Positions 37,321 to 48,230 of a stretch of 64,000 nt of DNA are shown in pieces. The notes beneath the pieces are model-generated. The model was not told where the DNA came from, did no database searches, and worked only from the letters and a program-made list of their open reading frames with translations. The position numbers and the translations under genes are program-made. The DNA is from Hedera helix (taxonomy: Eukaryota > Streptophyta > Magnoliopsida > Apiales > Araliaceae): contig OX359275.1 of NCBI GenBank assembly GCA_947179155.2, positions 5,831,501-5,895,500 on the forward strand, in the 5' to 3' direction. Within the stretch, counting starts at the first letter, position 1, and each line of letters begins with the position of its first letter.

Positions 37321-37334
37321 AGCTCTGATACCAA
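37321..37334 (-). other. Primer-binding site of the LARD (tRNA-iMet)
   Basis: On the minus strand TTGGTATCAGAGCT lies two bases inside the 5' LTR end (...GTCGTCACA). Confidence 0.9.
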
Positions 37335-38445
37335 CTTGTGACGACCCCAAATCTGGGTTCCTTGAACCTCGAATCTGGTTCAACACTAGTACTACTTTTT
37401 CCTTATTGTTCATGAATTACAACAATATTAAAATTGCTAAATAATCATTTATTTACAATTTTACAACATCTCTTCTATTCCAGAATCGAAATCTTTATAC
37501 ATTCCTAGTATGTCTCAATATCATACATGATACGACATTCTATTACAATCAATTTGAGTATCTAAGACTCATAATAAATACCAACCAATTCTTATACTAC
37601 ACAATCATTTTACCTGTCCAATTCGGACTGATATCTACAATGGTCGTGCTAGACCTTCAATGAATGTAATATGCATTCCTGTTTCTTGATCCTTATCAAG
37701 ACTTCAAATACTTGTACTATCTGAAAATGTTGGTTTAAGCAAGAGTGAGCACGACGGCTCAGCAAGTTTAACAGTTACACATAACACATTACATGCTTCA
37801 CATATACTCTGCAATTTATACTTACATCATGTTTTTCATGCATTTCAGTTTATGTCATACTGCTCATGCATCATATATAACATCTAGCAATTCATGCCTT
37901 ATATTTATACATAATCTACATGTAATCATACCTCATGCATATCACAATTATCATCAATATCTTTCTATTAAGAATTTAATATCACATCAAAGCATGTTAA
38001 GGCACATAGGAGCAAGTTCTGAAAAACTTGCATGGTCGCTTCTACCATTTACGCTTATTTGCGTCATTTGCTCAACCTACAATTTATGTAACAAATTGAC
38101 ACAATCATTAGCTACCAGGACTTTTAATTAGTCTTAACTTAAGACTTTAACTTCAAATTATTAACTCTTAAGATGTCCGTCAAACGAACCCTTAGGTTCC
38201 GGACAAAATCCTAGTCCAAATACAGTTTGGACATATCAGACATGCTTAACCAGCTTACGCTTTCATTATACAATCTTCGTACGACCCACTTTTAATAAGT
38301 TGTCTAAATTAGTCACAAATGGACTGTTTACATTTGTTTAATTCCATTAAACGTTCTTCTTTTACACACTTAATAATTTGGATATTAATAATGTACCAAA
38401 TACCTCAAAATATTATCTACCTTTGATAATATACAACTACGTTTA

Positions 38446-38886
38446 AATATTATTAACCATTTAATAATATTTTAATCACTTATTAATATTATTAACCATT
38501 TAATAATATTTTAATCACTTCTTAATATTATTAACCATTTAATAATATTTTACTCACTTATTAATATTATTAACCATTTAATAATATTTTACTCACTTAT
38601 TAATATTATTAACCATTTAATAATATTTTAATCACTTCTTAATATTATTAACCATTTAATAATATTTTAGTCACTTATTAATATTATTAACCATTTAATA
38701 ATATTTTACTCACTTATTAATATTATTAACCATTTAATAATATTTTAATCACTTATTAATATTATTAACCATTTAATAATATTTTAATCACACATTAATA
38801 TTATTAACCATTTAATAATATTTTAATCACAAATTAATATTATTAACCATTTAATAATATTTTAATCACTTACTAATGTCATTAAT
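38446..38886. repeat. 39-bp AT-rich tandem array, right LTR
   Basis: The same roughly 11-unit array as in the left LTR, with the same order of unit variants. Confidence 0.95.
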
Positions 38887-40674
38887 TATTTAATAACATT
38901 TTTATCATATACAATGTTATTACACATTTAATAACCTTTTAATCTTATAATTAATATTATTCATCATTTAATAATATTTTAATATTGTTTAAACAATACC
39001 ACTAGTTAACCTTTTAATTGTGTTAACTTAAGTCTTTATTTTATACATTTAGATACCATTAAGTCACTAATAAACTTTACATATATGGTTTAGTATTGAA
39101 ACACGCTCATTTTACATGTATTTCAACTTAAATTTTCATTAAAAACTCAACCCGGACCGACCCGACCCGACCCGACCCGACCCGGACCACTAAAATAGGT
39201 CACTGGCAGAATGTTTCACCGCTGCGGCGGTGGTTTTCACCGCTGCGGCGGTGGTACATAATTTTCGAAACCCTAGTTTGGGGACTGCCCGACCCTCCGA
39301 CGCTCCGACAGCCATAACTTCTTCATTTTAAAACATTTTGGGGTGATTCTTGAGTCCATTCTCATCAGAATTTCCCCCTCTACAATTTCTCTTTAGATCA
39401 CAAATCCAAATTCCGAACGAAACTGGACTAAAAACTGCTCACAAGGACAAAGTGAAAACTAAAATCACTAATCCTTGGTTTTAATTGTTCAAACTTGAAT
39501 AAAATAAACTCTACACATCCAAATGACACCAACTTAGTGTTGTTGTCTCTCTAACTTCTTGTTTTACAATATTTCATGGTTTGATCACATTTTAAAAAGG
39601 TTTGACACGAAATTTAAAGATCGAACCCTTAGGGTTTTACCGGTAAATCGCAATATGGAATTTTCTTCCATTTATTTGCATACCACACATACCAATACTT
39701 GTTTTAAACATACTAAATCATGAATCTACCTATATATCATAGATTTAGACTTCTAGAGCATCAAAATAACTTTTGATCGGTTAAAAATATATTTTGACCG
39801 ATTAAAACTTATATAGACTATAAAAATGAAATAGGTGAAGGTTAGATCACTTTTGAACCTCTTGATCTTGGATGTTCTTCATCACTTGACTATGATCTTG
39901 GCTTGTGACTCCACCTTGATCATCCTCCAACATTTTTTCATGGTGGATCATCAATCTCACAAAGTAACTCTTATTTTTCTCTAGAGCTTCTCTCTCTACA
40001 ACACTTGAACTAGCTAGCAAATGACTAACCTTTGCTAGCTCTTTCTCTCTTATCTATATATAGCACTCCCTTAATCACCATCAACTCCTACTAATCAACT
40101 AACATAGTTAAATTAGTAGTTAATTATGCTTACTATTGGATTGATTGACCACTTGAATGACTAGGTGATTGACTAGGGTTGGTGAACCACTTTGACATTG
40201 TGTACAAGTGAAGCAACCAAGCAAATCAAGCCACCCCCTTGTGGGGACCACTAAATCTCAGCAAAATGGGATTTAATCCCCCATTTTTGCTTTATTTTTA
40301 TAGCTTAAATATACATTTATACATCTATATATATATATATACTCATATATATAACCCTTGACCAACATTTTGACTTCCTATTGGGCTCCACTTTGGACTT
40401 AGGAATTAAATAAGTTGGGTTCATTCATTTAATTTGTTTGGGCTCAATTTAATTATTACATTAGGCTAACATTACATACCCTATGGTACATTTAATTAAA
40501 ACAAGCATTGGGCTTGTTCAAATATTACATTGACTACTAGGTAAATTTATTTGACCTAGATTAAAACATCACTTGGACTTATAACATACTCCAATTAAAC
40601 TTGCATTACATTAATCTACCACATTGGGTTGCTAAATTAACTTATTCAAAGTTAATTTTCAAACAGTCTATACC

Positions 40675-40853
40675 ACCGCTGCGGCGGCGGTTTCCACCGC
40701 TGCGGCGGTAGTTCTAAGTTTATATTCCAGAAAGTTTCACCGCTGCGGCGGTAGTTCTATTTTTTATAATTCAGAGAGTTTCACCGCTGCGGCGGTGAAA
40801 CCTACCGCTGCGGCGGTAGTCACCGCCGCGGCGGTAGTCACCGCCGCGGCGGT
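40675..40853. repeat. Cluster of GC-rich palindromes, right LTR
   Basis: Seven ACCGC(T/C)GCGGCGGT-type units. One unit pair present in the left LTR is missing and the perfect ACCGCCGCGGCGGT palindrome is duplicated in tandem. Confidence 0.95.
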
Positions 40854-41679
40854 AGTGCTGATTTTAATATACATTAATACAAGTATTTTGACTTGATTAA
40901 ATTTAATTCATTAACTACCTTTTAGCATTAACTTGGGTTTATAATATAATTTCCCATACCCATATAGTTATTCCTACATTGGGTTACATAATTAACTCAT
41001 ACATGGTTAATTCTCATCATCATATTTACCTAGCAATTAACCAATGTTTGATTAATGCTCTCTCTCTTGTCTACCAACTAGGGTTATTCAACTTACCCTA
41101 CATTAGTTAATTCTCTATACTCAATAATATTTCCCCACACTTTGACCAACTTGGACTTTTAAAAGTTTGGGCTACATAGCTTACCTTTCATTGGGCTCTA
41201 TTATTTAAATACCCACCTTCATGCAAGTATTCCCATATTGGGCTAACACATATAATCCTTTTGGGCTAGTCCACTAGTAGTAATTAAATTACTTGGACTC
41301 ATAACTAATATAATTAACCTAATTAATTATATTTTACAACATTCCTTCTTACTTTATATTAAAACTAATTACTTTATTAGTTTTGTTGAGTATTAATTAC
41401 TCATCTTTTTATTTGGCTAACAAGCACACTTTAGGTATATATATGTATTCATATAATCACCTTCACTTCTCAATTGAATTTATTTCCTTAATAAATTCTC
41501 TACATGCATCATTAAAAATATTCTTACATTTAATTTCTAACAAATCAATTATGTTAAAAAAAAAATGTTTACCCATTTTCTACACATCTTACTTCTCAAT
41601 TTCTAGGTTTTAAACATTAACCTTTAATTAAATCCCTTAAGATCTTATATAAAATCTTGAAAATATCTGGGATATTATA

Positions 41680-41857
41680 TTCACCCCTTCTTATAAGAAT
41701 TTCGTCCCCGAAATTTTATCGTACTCATTTCTACCAATTTTCATCTCTGAGAATATCTCTTTACTCATCAAATTTTATGACCACTCTTTTCTAGGAAGTT
41801 CATACTTTTCACAATTCCAGAACAATGGAATATCTTGCTGAAGAATAAATTGAAAAT
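41680..41857 (-). mobile_element. Truncated internal fragment of a second LARD copy
   Basis: It repeats 35092-35270 (PPT, gypsy-tail relic and following sequence) and stops abruptly at 41857, where the older gypsy LTR resumes. The junction is a deletion breakpoint, not an element end. Confidence 0.85.
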
Positions 41858-42424
41858 AAATATCATAGAAATCATATATAGAACAATGAAAGCTTGAAAA
41901 CTAAGTTTTTAGATGGTTTTATACTTTTTGCTCTTTGTGGCTAGTTTTATTTGTTTTCCAACGTAGGAGATGAAGTTGTTGGACATCCACTACACCCCCT
42001 TGATCTACTGAGATGGCTTCCAAGGTTCACTCTTGGTGTTTTCTCTTATGAACTCTCAAGAACATTAAGTGTTCCCTCACTTTTCTCTCTAACCCTCTCT
42101 AGCTTTTCTCTTTAGCTCTCAAACTTCTCTCTAACTCTTGGTAAAATGAAATGACTAATGGATGAAAGAGAGAGTGAGTTGTTAGTATATTTGGTTTACA
42201 AGTAGAATTGTATACTTACACAATGTGTAAGTATACACATCACTAGACCTTGTAGTTCTTACAACTAACTACCTATTTTATTTTTTTTTGCTTTTTCCTA
42301 TGTTGTTTAAGCTTCTAAAGGAAGCTACTAAGTTCACTCAATTGCTCCCTCAATTCCTACACTTAACCTAAGTATGGTTATATTAACCATAACTAGTTTA
42401 TTAACACATATCTCAAATTATTTA

Positions 42425-42426
<2 letters not shown>

Positions 42427-42466
<40 letters not shown>
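42427..42466. repeat. (AT)n microsatellite
   Basis: A perfect AT run in the gypsy 3' LTR. Confidence 0.95.
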
Positions 42467-42469
<3 letters not shown>

Positions 42470-42524
42470 ACACATTACCCAATGAGCACAAAGCTCTAGG
42501 CATCATACAATTAAAGGAACACAA

Positions 42525-42715
42525 GGCTCGATAACACAACTCTCCATATTTTTCATGTGGTTCGAGAACACAACTATTCATGATTTTCACGTGGCCCGAT
42601 AACACAACTCTCCATGATTTTCAAATGGCTCAAGAATACAACTCTCCATGATTTTCACGTGGCTCAAGAACATAGCTCTCCATAATTTTCACGTGGCTTG
42701 AGAACAAAATTTTCC
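42525..42715 (-). repeat. About 36-bp tandem repeat with CACGTGGC words in a gypsy LTR
   Basis: About five degenerate units of 'aacacaactctccatgattt' followed by 'tcacgtggctcgag'. Intact CACGTGGC occurs at 42588-42595, 42656-42663 and 42690-42697; two other units have changed bases. CACGTGGC is the G-box/ABRE-type core bound by plant bZIP and bHLH factors. Whether it acts as an enhancer here is inference. Confidence 0.8.
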
Positions 42716-43622
42716 ACCAACTAACTCATGAGTGATTAATCTTTTAACTTTTCTTATCCTTCCAAATTAATAATTTGGGTCATCAAAATAATTATATAAT
42801 ATTATTATAATATTTCAATAATTTAGATCATAGCATAAAGTAATTTAAATTACTTTTATAATCTCACATTATACACAACCTATTGTTAACTAAATAACTT
42901 GGCTTGTTTATCAAATAATAATTAATATTATTACTTAACACATTAATTAAGTTACTCACTTAAATAAATATATGATTTAGCCCATCAAGGCTATTATTCA
43001 GATTAGTTAAATAATTTAACCTTACACAAATATAATTAAATAAATTAATTATATTCTATGCCTGTCATGATATTTCTTTATTTACTTTATAATTATCAAT
43101 CTTCTCATTCATCATTTAAGGTCAACTTTCAAGACATGTTGATTTGTAACATAGCCTTATCTTTCTCCCACACAAGCTACAACATAGCCCCTAATTATAG
43201 CTTCATAGCCTTCACATCTCTTATACCACTTACACACATCACCAACTAATTTCCATCACTTTTTTGCTCTTACCAATGCAACTTTCGATAAAACAAAAGT
43301 AAAAAGTCTTCTCACTTATTTTATTTTTCAAGGACACTAATATCCCTCATCTTACTTGGCAAATGACCTCCATATGCCGTTATTTTCTCTAATCTTTCCA
43401 TAAATGGAAGTTCCCACATTTTAATTTTTCCTTTATTTTTTTAATAGCATACAAGCACAAGTATAATGTACAAACATATTTATTTACACTAACTTTTTTC
43501 AACCCATTTCAAACGTTTTGGCTTGATTTTAATTAAATCATTGGACTAGGGTTTTTATAAATTAACTTTTAATCGCGTTCGATTATGTTTTTGAACCTCA
43601 TAAAAAAATTCGGGATATTACA

Positions 43623-43635
43623 TTCACCCCTACTT
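43623..43635 (-). other. Polypurine tract of the deleted gypsy element
   Basis: On the minus strand AAGTAGGGGTGAA directly precedes the 3' LTR start TGTAATATCCCG, with 'ttcgaggacgaaattctt' just upstream. Confidence 0.8.
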
Positions 43636-44659
43636 ATAAGAATTTCGTCCTCGAAATTACAGCACACATCTCTTTTTATTTCATTCACCAAAACTAAGTT
43701 TTACCTTAACATTTAATTAATAATATTTAATTTCTTCTACAAATCTCATAAATATTCGGGGTATTACAATATCGATTGTCGATCAATCATATTTTTTAGA
43801 AAGTTATCCAAATCAATTGCCTTAGTGCGGACTCTTATGATACACTGAGATGAACAACCTTCATAGAAGGGGAAACTAATTTACGTCGGGAGTCCGACAC
43901 ACGAGCAAATAACATGTCAAGTGTTATGCAGAACATAGGGTACTTTAGGCTGATCACCTATTGTACTTGTTTATTATTGTGAATTTTCACTGAAATATTA
44001 TTAATTCAAGCATGTGTTCACAGTCCATAGTGACCACTTGGTACAAAATATTCATTAACTTAAAAATATTGAATCTTTGATTTTAGTTAAAAATCCTTTG
44101 GTCCATAGTGACTCTTTAGTACTTGAAATTATCAGTTTTAGAACTACTGAGACTTACTTTGTTCACAACTCAACCATTAAATTCCTAAACAATTAATTGT
44201 TGTTATATTCCTTACAATTATGAAACCTTATACATGAACGTTCACTTTATTGTTATATAGTTGCTGAGCAAACTTGTTGTTCACTTTTGCTTTCCTTAAA
44301 CATTATAGTTAAAACCGAGCAAGACAGTGGTTCATGAAAGGACAAAGGAAAAGGGAAGGCTCTGGACTAGCTTTGTCATGTCATGTTTTAAAACAATGAT
44401 ATTGGATATTTATATTAAGACTTATGTTTTGGTTATGTTGTGTAATAGTCACGTTTACGAGAGTTGAAACGTAAATATTTATATTAAATCAATGTAAATA
44501 TTTTTATTATTCCGCATTTAGTTGTTATTAGCTTATTATATGAGTTGGATCGTGAAGCACCCGATTTAAGTTACATATATCTAAATTTGGGGGTGTCACA
44601 GCGGTGATTGAAAGAGACTGTGTTCAAGATGTGATGAACTCACTTGTGAGGAGAGAGAT

Positions 44660-44847
44660 TGTTATGATATCACAAGTGAGATAGTGTTTCACATAAGATA
44701 AATAATGAAAGAGTGAATGATTAGTAAACATGAATGGACCCAAGACTTAATGACTTAATTTTTTAAGTTAAGTTGAATTTCAAACATGTAAGTTGGTGTC
44801 TTGTGTATACGCAGGAGACGCGCATACTCCCCGATTCTCCCCCAACA
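44660..44847 (+). repeat. 188-bp 3' LTR of the TRIM-like element
   Basis: TGTTATGATATCAC...CCCCCAACA, preceded by the purine tract GAGGAGAGAGAT. It resembles 41-168 at the window start, and its last 45 bp resemble 22150-22194. Confidence 0.6.
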
Positions 44848-44852
44848 ATTTA

Positions 44853-46138
44853 AAAGACGGAGAAAAGGTAAAAAGAGTTTTACTTGGATTATTTTGCGAG
44901 TTTAGTGGTTGAAATATGCACCATTGAAAGTACTTTAATAAATTAGTGAGAATAAATTGTCTAATGATAGACTCGTAATTTTTTATTTTTTTTATCTAAT
45001 AGTAATATATCACATTGATAAATTTAGGAGAATGAGAATTGAGTTGTAATAGATTGTATAATTATTATTTACTATGATAAAACTGTTTAATTAATTATAT
45101 TTGATTTGAAATATCTAATTAAGAGAAAATATGATGTAGCATAAACTTGGTTAGTTTAACGTAGTAACACAAATGTGGAGATTAGATAACATTTTAATGC
45201 GGACGAAAGAATAAACTTTAATAAAATCTTGAATTGACAAGGAAGATAAAAAGTTCTTCAAGAGAATATAAGTAGTAATATTACTATAAATTGAATTGAA
45301 TTGAATTTTTATTAAAACTCTTAAGACAACATATATTTACAGGTCTAGGTACTTTCTTACATCTACATTGAAAATGATAACAAATACCTACTAATTAATC
45401 TTCCTACGACTAGTTAGAAACTTTTCTCACTAAATTTATTTATAAAAAGAAACTACTAAATTAAAAATAATACTAAATCTAAAACTATTAAATTCTGTAA
45501 TAAGAAATAAAATACATTAAATAAATTAAAACTCCATAGATTATAAAATATGTAGAAATTATAATCTTCATTGATATTTTTCACCACATAAAATATATAA
45601 AAATCTTAATTTTCATTGATATTTTTCATCACAACAAAATATCTATATGATATATTACTATTAATTGCTATTACACACTAATTTTATAGGCTATCATTAT
45701 TGTATAATTATGACATTTGTATTCTAAAGTTCTATTTGCACTATATTATGAAGTAAAATTTATATTATTTAATCTTATGATGGTTAAAAGTAATTAAAAA
45801 AATTAAAACATAAATATCATTTTTGATTAATATTGGACAAGTGTATAATTATGGACCTATGATTAGAATTTATAATTATGAGGGTTTGAGCTCTTATCTT
45901 TTTTACACTGTGTTTGTGAGTTTTAAAAATAAAAGAAAGGAAAACAGAAGAAAGAAAATTCAGGAAGGGATTAAAAAATTCTTTGTTTCAAAGCTTTTTA
46001 AGGAGAGAGGAAAAGATGAGGGAAATTTTTAAAAAAAAATCTCCCAAAATTGGAAAGATTTGTAAGAAAATTCACTAAAGACTTGGATGACATATTCAAA
46101 TATCAAAACTATCTTTATAATAATTTCTAAAATATAAT
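44853..46138. other. Intergenic, nothing recognised
   Basis: AT-rich DNA with no credible gene. The 69-codon ORF at 45823-46032 is low-complexity and lysine-rich. Confidence 0.6.
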
Positions 46139-46146
46139 CTCATAAG

Positions 46147-47567
46147 TAGGGATGCACAAAAGGCCTACGGCCCACAGGCCGGCCTGGCCTGGCCTGAGCC
46201 CGGCCTGGTCAAAGCCCGGACCGGGCCGGTCCGGCCTACAGTCTTTGAACAGGCTGTTATTTTGACGTAAAAGTCTGGCCTGGCCCGGCCTACCAAAAAG
46301 CCCGGCCTGGCCCGGCCTACGAAAAAGCCCGGCCTGGCCCACGAAAAAGCCCGGCCTGGCCCGGCCTACGAAAAAGCCCGGCCTGGCCCACGAAGACCGG
46401 CCTGGCCCGGCCTACAAAAAAGCCCGGCCTGGCCTACGCAGAGGACCGGCCCAGCCCAGCCTGCCCAGCCTAGCTAATTCATTTTAACTATAGACTATAA
46501 CTTGATATATATAAGCAGCAAAAAGACGGATGAAGGGAAGAAATAGTTCATTGTAGGGAGATAATAAACTTTGAAAAACTTTGTTTGGCTTTTCTGTTCA
46601 TTGTACTAATCATAATTGGTTGACAAATCCGGTTAATGTTGTACAACTTTTTCAGTTTCAAAATAGAATTAATTAATTTAGGTATTCTAAAATTAATTTT
46701 AAAATATATTTAAATTTAAATTGATTCAATATAATTATAAATTATCTAAAAATATACTACTCAAATATTCAAGATTAATTTTTTTAAAAAGTTAGATAAA
46801 TAAATTCATCAATAATTTTCTTTATCTGGCAGGGTATTGGATGAAAAGAGAAGTAGACTTAGCTTAGAATAGTTGGAGATATGCATTTATTATAGAGATT
46901 ATTTTTCCGCATAAAGAATAGTACAAGATGTAATAGACGATCAAGATAGCTCAGAAGATCTCGAAGTTAGAGTAAAAACTGACGAAATTGTACATCCATG
47001 AATATTGAAGATATATATTTTTTCTTAAGACTGAAGATATGTTTCTTGAAGATATAACGAAGAGATAAATTTTGAAGATAGGAAGATACATTTTTTGAAG
47101 ATTTGAATTTTGAAGACATTTTAAAAATATTTTGAAGCAAAATATTTGTAACCGACTCATTATTTATTATTGATTAATTACTCATTTTTAATTTTTTGTC
47201 AATACATTTAATTAATATAGTAGTTAGTTTATTTAATATTTATATTTCACATTAAAAATTAGTTGATTACATTTTTAGGCCTGGCCTGACCCGGCCCAGC
47301 CCAAGGACTAGCCTGGCCTACCCTGGGCCGGCCCAAGGCCTGGCCTGGCCTAAAGCCTGGCCCGGCCCGGCCTAAAGCCTGGCCCGGCCCGGCCTAAAGC
47401 CTGGCCCGGCCTGGCCTACAGGCCTCAAAAGGCCAGACTTCGATCGAGAAGCCCGGCCCGGCCCGGCCTGCAGGCCCAAAAGTCAAAGCCCGGCCTGGCC
47501 TGGTCAACGGCCAAAGCCTACCAGGCCCAGGCCAGGCCGGACCAGTCCGACCTACTGTGCATGTCTA
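46147..47567 (-). mobile_element. Non-autonomous hAT element, 1421 bp
   Basis: TIRs TAGGGATGCACA and TGTGCATGTCTA (10 of 12 paired) lie inside a perfect 8-bp TSD ctcataag (46139-46146, 47568-47575). Both subterminal zones (46160-46470 and 47275-47555) are dense GGCC/GGCCTGGCC repeats. The middle keeps non-coding hAT sequence and a relic of the transposase C-terminus (about 46880-46960: RDYF, then QDVIDDQDSSE). This makes it an internal-deletion derivative of the family represented at 169-890 and 13738-15055. Confidence 0.9.
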
Positions 47568-48230
47568 CTCATAAGGGTCAAATAGTAATATGTTCTTTTA
47601 AGTTAAAATTTTCTTTCAAAATTCATAAATACAATTCTTTCCTTCACTCTCTTTTGTGACGCTCCCAAATTCAGATACTTATACCTCGAATAAGATGCTT
47701 CACGATCTAACTCATACAACATACTAATAACAATTAAATGCGAAATAATAGAAATATTTACATTGAGTTAACATAAATATTTGCGTCCCAAGTCTCGCAA
47801 CCGTTACTAATACATGACATCACTTAATATAACAAGTACTACGTAAGTCTTAATACAACACTAAATAAAATTAATTACTACATATCAATCAGGCTACTCA
47901 GCAACTTTGCCTTTGTCTTTATCTTTTCCCGAGCCGATGCATTGTTCAGACTTAACTGTAATGTTTAAGAAAAGCAAGGATGGGCAACGAGTTTGCTCAG
48001 CAAGTATAAAAATAATAAAAGTAAGCGTGCATGTGTAGGGATTCATATATCAAGGTAGGTAACAATAATTAATAGCTCAAAAATTTAGTAAATGAATTGT
48101 GAACAACGTAAGTGTCAAAAGTTTCCATATCTGATCATTTTTAAATTTGAAAAGCCTCTATGGACTAAAGGATTTTAAAATAGATTCAATGATTCCAAGT
48201 TAATGAATAATCAAACTGAGTGGTCACTAT

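Larger units (their letters stand above)
35092..37336 (-). mobile_element. Non-coding internal domain of the LARD
   Basis: 2245 bp between the LTRs with no ORF above about 70 codons and no retroelement protein motif. The PPT side retains 'cggggacgaaattcttat', a relic of a gypsy internal tail. The centre has repeated 'cccgcccatacaag' and 'ggtcgt.aaaccaa' words (36560-36940). A 64-codon ORF (35419-35613, +) is not recognisable. Confidence 0.8.
37337..41679 (-). repeat. LARD 5' LTR (right)
   Basis: A 4343-bp LTR nearly identical to 30741-35091. It has a PBS on one side and a PPT-like tract on the other, so it acts as 5' LTR for the inner element and 3' LTR for the truncated outer copy. It has a shorter CCCGA run (39148-39186) and a rearranged palindrome cluster (40675-40853). 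Confidence 0.9.
30741..41857 (-). mobile_element. LARD-like non-autonomous LTR retroelement, with an extra truncated internal copy
   Basis: Two direct repeats of 4351 bp (30741-35091) and 4343 bp (37337-41679) are nearly identical by eye and bound a 2245-bp internal region. They have TG...CA ends (TGTGACGACC...GATATTACA; the right copy ends TATA by one change). The PBS and PPT are on the minus strand. Long LTRs around a non-coding centre define large retrotransposon derivatives (LARDs). The homology continues past the outer end of the right LTR for about 178 bp (41680-41857), so the order is LTR-internal-LTR-internal fragment and no TSD pairs with 'taaac' at 30736-30740. It would depend on gypsy proteins supplied in trans. 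Confidence 0.85.
29334..43768 (-). mobile_element. Internally deleted Ty3/gypsy-type element with a nested LARD
   Basis: The ends are TGTAACACC (29334) and GGTATTACA (43768), with TSD atatc on both sides (29329-29333, 43769-43773). Read on the minus strand it has a short 5' LTR piece (from 43768), a short internal tail with 'ttcgaggacgaaattctt' and a PPT (43623-43635), then the 3' LTR from 43622 down to 41858 and, beyond the nested element, from 30740 to 29334. The 'tcgaggacgaaattctt' tail is typical of the region just before the PPT in plant gypsy elements. No gag, RT or integrase ORF remains. Compared with the solo LTR at 24945-28834, roughly 0.9 kb of the 3' LTR is missing at the nested junction. 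Confidence 0.75.
22793..44600 (+). mobile_element. Solo LTR (about 3.5 kb) split by two nested insertions
   Basis: It starts TGTAATCACC and ends GGGGTGTCACA, flanked by gcggt at 22788-22792 and 44601-44605, a perfect TSD over 21.8 kb apart. Its own parts are 22793-24944, 28840-29333 and 43774-44600. These follow each other in the order seen, inverted, in the related LTR at 47655-54188. It contains AT-rich tandem DNA (24440-24700) and a GC-rich block with 'gcgctac' words (24255-24360). No coding region. Confidence 0.8.
21672..44847 (+). mobile_element. TRIM-like small LTR element that hosts the large nest
   Basis: The outer ends are TGTT... (21672) and ...CCCCCAACA (44847), both flanked by attta (21667-21671, 44848-44852). 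A PBS-like site follows the 5' LTR end. The 3' LTR is only 188 bp (44660-44847), preceded by a purine tract. Without nested insertions the internal domain is about 650 bp and non-coding, which fits terminal-repeat retrotransposons in miniature. The 5' LTR is diverged and holds a GGCC-rich hAT fragment, so its match to the 3' LTR is weak outside the last 45 bp. The TSD is AT-rich and could be chance, so this outermost level is the least certain. Confidence 0.5.

Noticed and set aside
29334..43768. Simple solo LTR interpretation
   Set aside because: A PPT and a gypsy internal tail lie inside the right end, so the element kept both ends and lost its middle.
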